From an uncultured Lachnospiraceae bacterium (GTDB lineage Bacteria > Bacillota_A > Clostridia > Lachnospirales > Lachnospiraceae): DNA of 26,268 nucleotides. Positions 24,774 through 26,268 of this stretch are shown here, one piece after another. Every line of letters begins with the position of its first letter. Positions within the stretch are counted from its first letter, which is position 1. The notes under the pieces were generated by a model that saw nothing but the letters and a program-made list of their open reading frames with translations, searched no databases and had not been told where the DNA came from. The translations under genes were made by a program, and so were the position numbers. Location: NCBI GenBank assembly GCA_910587495.1, contig CAJUMT010000021.1, positions 1 to 26,268 of the forward strand. The letters are read 5' to 3'.

Positions 24774-25979
24774 CCGCATGAAAAATTGTATAATGGCTGC
24801 TGCCATAGGAAGAACCGTGTTGCCCATACCCTGGATCACAGAACGGGTCACATGCAGGATATAGAGGATGGGCAGGCAAATACTCATGACAGACAGATAA
24901 AAATAAGCGATCTGCAATGTCTGTTTAAACTGTTCAGGTGTGCCGGAGATAAAGCAGCTCAGGATCTGTCTGCCGCTCCAAAGCATACAGATTGAAATCA
25001 GGACAGAAGTGGCTATTGCAATCGAAAGGGCAGCACGCATACCTTTTCTGATACGGTCGGTCCTGCCTGCGCCCAGATTCTGGCTGGTGTAAGTAATCAT
25101 GGCGTATCCGTAGGAGGTAGCAGCGATCTCCAATACGCCGTAAAGCTTATTGGTAGCAGTGAACCCAGCAATGAACAAAACGCCGAAACTGTTGATAACA
25201 AACTGTACGACCATTCCACCGATTGAAATGACAGCGTATTGGAAAGCCATGGGAGCAGCAAGCAAAAGAAGGCATAAAGGCAGCCCCTTCTGAAAACGAA
25301 GATCAGAGGGGGTAAGTGCGAGAAGTTCAATCCTGCGCAGATGACAGAGGCAGGAAATACAGGATACCATCTGCGCAATCAGTGTGGCGGCTGCCGCACC
25401 GCCGATACCAAATCCAAGACCAAGCACGAATAAAAGATCCAGAAGGATATTGGCGGTTGCCGCTACGATCATGGCATACAAGGGTGTTTTTCCGTCTCCA
25501 AGAGAGCGTAGGATACAGGCGGATAAGTTATACGCCATTACAATGGGAATGCCCAGGTACATAGTGCGCAGATACAGAAGGGAACTATCTATAATGTTTT
25601 CCGGTGTCTGCAGAAGCAAAAGCACGGGTTTGGCGATGGTCTGCCCGAGGATGAGCAGTACGACAGAAGCCAGCAGCGCGAGGATAATAGAATTACCGAC
25701 AGTCTTGCGCAGATCTTCCGTTCTGTTTGCGCCAAAATGCCGTGCCATCAGGATTCCGAATCCTTGGGTCAGTCCCTGAATCATGCTGAGCATCATCCAG
25801 TTCATCCAGTCGGCGGCGCCCAGGGCGGCCAGTGCCTGTACCCCTAAGGCTTTCCCTACCACCATGGTATCTACTACTGTATATAATTGCTGAAATACAT
25901 TGCCGATCATCAGCGGCAAAGCAAACGTAAAGATGAGAGAAACAGGTCGTCCCTCAGTCATCTGTTTTATCTGTGCCAT
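24600..25979 (-). CDS. MATE family efflux transporter
   Basis: This 459-residue membrane protein belongs to the MATE (NorM/DinF-like) family of cation-coupled exporters. It starts with the typical LIFTFALPLMIGNVFQQLYT, then VVDTMVVGKALG, and the repeat in the second half includes LLLAAPMAFQYAVISIGGMV and NSFGVLFIAGFTATNKLYGV. About 12 membrane helices are evident. The frame stays open upstream, but MAQIKQ at 25979 follows AAAGGGGAG and lies downstream of a clear promoter, so it is the start. Its final helix and C-terminus are encoded opposite the tail of the giant Ig-like gene. The last 14 or so residues after KKTEKHF lie opposite that protein's membrane anchor. Substrate is unknown. Confidence 0.93.
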   Translation of the reverse strand: MAQIKQMTEGRPVSLIFTFALPLMIGNVFQQLYTVVDTMVVGKALGVQALAALGAADWMNWMMLSMIQGLTQGFGILMARHFGANRTEDLRKTVGNSIILALLASVVLLILGQTIAKPVLLLLQTPENIIDSSLLYLRTMYLGIPIVMAYNLSACILRSLGDGKTPLYAMIVAATANILLDLLFVLGLGFGIGGAAAATLIAQMVSCISCLCHLRRIELLALTPSDLRFQKGLPLCLLLLAAPMAFQYAVISIGGMVVQFVINSFGVLFIAGFTATNKLYGVLEIAATSYGYAMITYTSQNLGAGRTDRIRKGMRAALSIAIATSVLISICMLWSGRQILSCFISGTPEQFKQTLQIAYFYLSVMSICLPILYILHVTRSVIQGMGNTVLPMAAAIIQFFMRSGTAVFLPLFIGKTGIFFAEITAWTSTATVLSISYFIVIKKTEKHFSAENTPKADNS

Positions 25980-26009
25980 ATTAAATTCTCCCCTTTTGTA
26001 ATAGTAAAG

Positions 26010-26038
26010 ATTATAAGGAAGCAGTTTTTGCAAGTCAA
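26010..26038 (-). promoter_or_regulatory. Predicted promoter of the MATE gene
   Basis: On the minus strand TTGACT (26038-26033) and consensus TATAAT (26015-26010) have a 17-bp spacer. It is back-to-back with the plus-strand promoter at 26052-26080; the two -35 elements are only 13 bp apart. Confidence 0.75.
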
Positions 26039-26051
26039 GAAGAAAAAAGGG

Positions 26052-26080
26052 TTGACATTTTAAAAACATTGGCATAGAAT
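26052..26080 (+). promoter_or_regulatory. Strong promoter driving the T-box leader
   Basis: Consensus TTGACA (26052-26057) and TAGAAT (26075-26080) are 17 bp apart. Transcription would start near 26087, immediately before the T-box stem I. Confidence 0.75.
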
Positions 26081-26086
26081 ACATAT

Positions 26087-26268
26087 CATAAATAAATGAA
26101 GCAAAACCGATGAGAAAGAGAAGTAGGTTGTCAAGCGAGATCACAGAGAACCGCAGGTGGTGGGATTGCGGTATGGAGCGGATAGCCGAATGGACTTTTG
26201 AGGGCGGCCCGAAATGAAAAGAGTAGGAACTGCCGGGAACCAAACCCGTTATCAATGAGGAATGTATG
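26087..26268 (+). ncRNA. T-box riboswitch leader, truncated by the window end
   Basis: The hallmarks of a tRNA-sensing T-box leader appear in order. There is an AGTA loop-E strand (26122-26125), a CAGAGAA distal bulge (26144-26150), and the apical hairpin CCGCA/TGCGG (26151-26155 with 26167-26171) enclosing GGTGGTGGGAT. The 3' specifier strand GAATGGACTTTTGAG follows (26188-26202), then a GTAGGA segment and stem III CGGG/CCCG (26234-26237 with 26245-26248) followed by TTATC. The antiterminator with the UGGN bulge and the terminator lie beyond the window. The specifier reads TGG (Trp) or GGA (Gly) depending on alignment. The regulated gene, probably an aminoacyl-tRNA synthetase or an amino-acid biosynthesis or transport gene, is not in the window. 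Confidence 0.82.

Noticed and set aside
25980..26255. N-terminal extension of the MATE protein to 551 residues
   Set aside because: It would run across the T-box leader and both promoters and lacks family similarity; the ATG at 25979 has a good ribosome site and leads into the usual MATE N-terminus.
1..26268. CRISPR array, defence island, prophage or conjugative element
   Set aside because: No regularly spaced repeats, no nuclease, integrase, capsid or mobilisation genes; nearly all the DNA is accounted for by housekeeping, transport and surface genes.

Overview
The window looks like a chromosomal stretch from a spore-forming, Gram-positive Clostridia bacterium, probably Lachnospiraceae. The grounds are moderate G+C by eye, strong AGGAGG-type ribosome sites, sigma-A-type promoters with 16-18 bp spacers, a T-box leader, a GerW sporulation protein, and protein families typical of gut clostridia. 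The family-level placement is inference. No tRNA, rRNA, CRISPR array or complete mobile element was seen, and no gene-free stretch exceeds 300 bases.

Layout. (1) 1-270 is a structured intergenic region with small hairpins resembling insertion-sequence ends, a promoter, and a long inverted repeat that would fold in the 5' leader. (2) 271-4544 is a three-gene operon: a permease fused at its N-terminus to an XRE-type DNA-binding domain, a LolD/MacB-type ATPase, and a second FtsX-like permease. (3) 4641-10422 is a plus-strand run: a NUDIX hydrolase with its own promoter, a small unknown protein, a DUF2953 protein, GerW/YtfJ, a DUF362 2x[4Fe-4S] protein, LarB, and a cardiolipin synthase overlapping larB. 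It ends in a clear terminator. (4) 10629-14072 is pyruvate carboxylase, behind an unusual leader with a duplicated 20-bp segment flanking a hairpin. (5) 14216-16461 is an OPT-family peptide transporter translationally coupled to a small PqqD-like protein. (6) 16481-18509 on the minus strand is a TetR regulator and the MFS exporter it probably controls, with palindromic operators inside both promoters. (7) 18786-24773 is a 1995-residue secreted, membrane-anchored protein built of many Ig-like repeats. (8) 24600-25979 on the minus strand is a MATE exporter whose 3' end overlaps the giant gene by 174 bp. (9) 26052-26268 is a divergent promoter and the start of a T-box leader, whose regulated gene lies beyond the window.

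The strongest leads for something little described are the XRE-FtsX fusion transporter operon, which could combine sensor, regulator and transporter, and the OPT transporter plus PqqD-like pair, a peptide-binding fold without any radical-SAM partner nearby. The pyc leader, the antisense-derived tail of the giant surface protein, and LarB without its pathway partners also merit checking. All functions are inferred from sequence as read by eye; no database search was possible.
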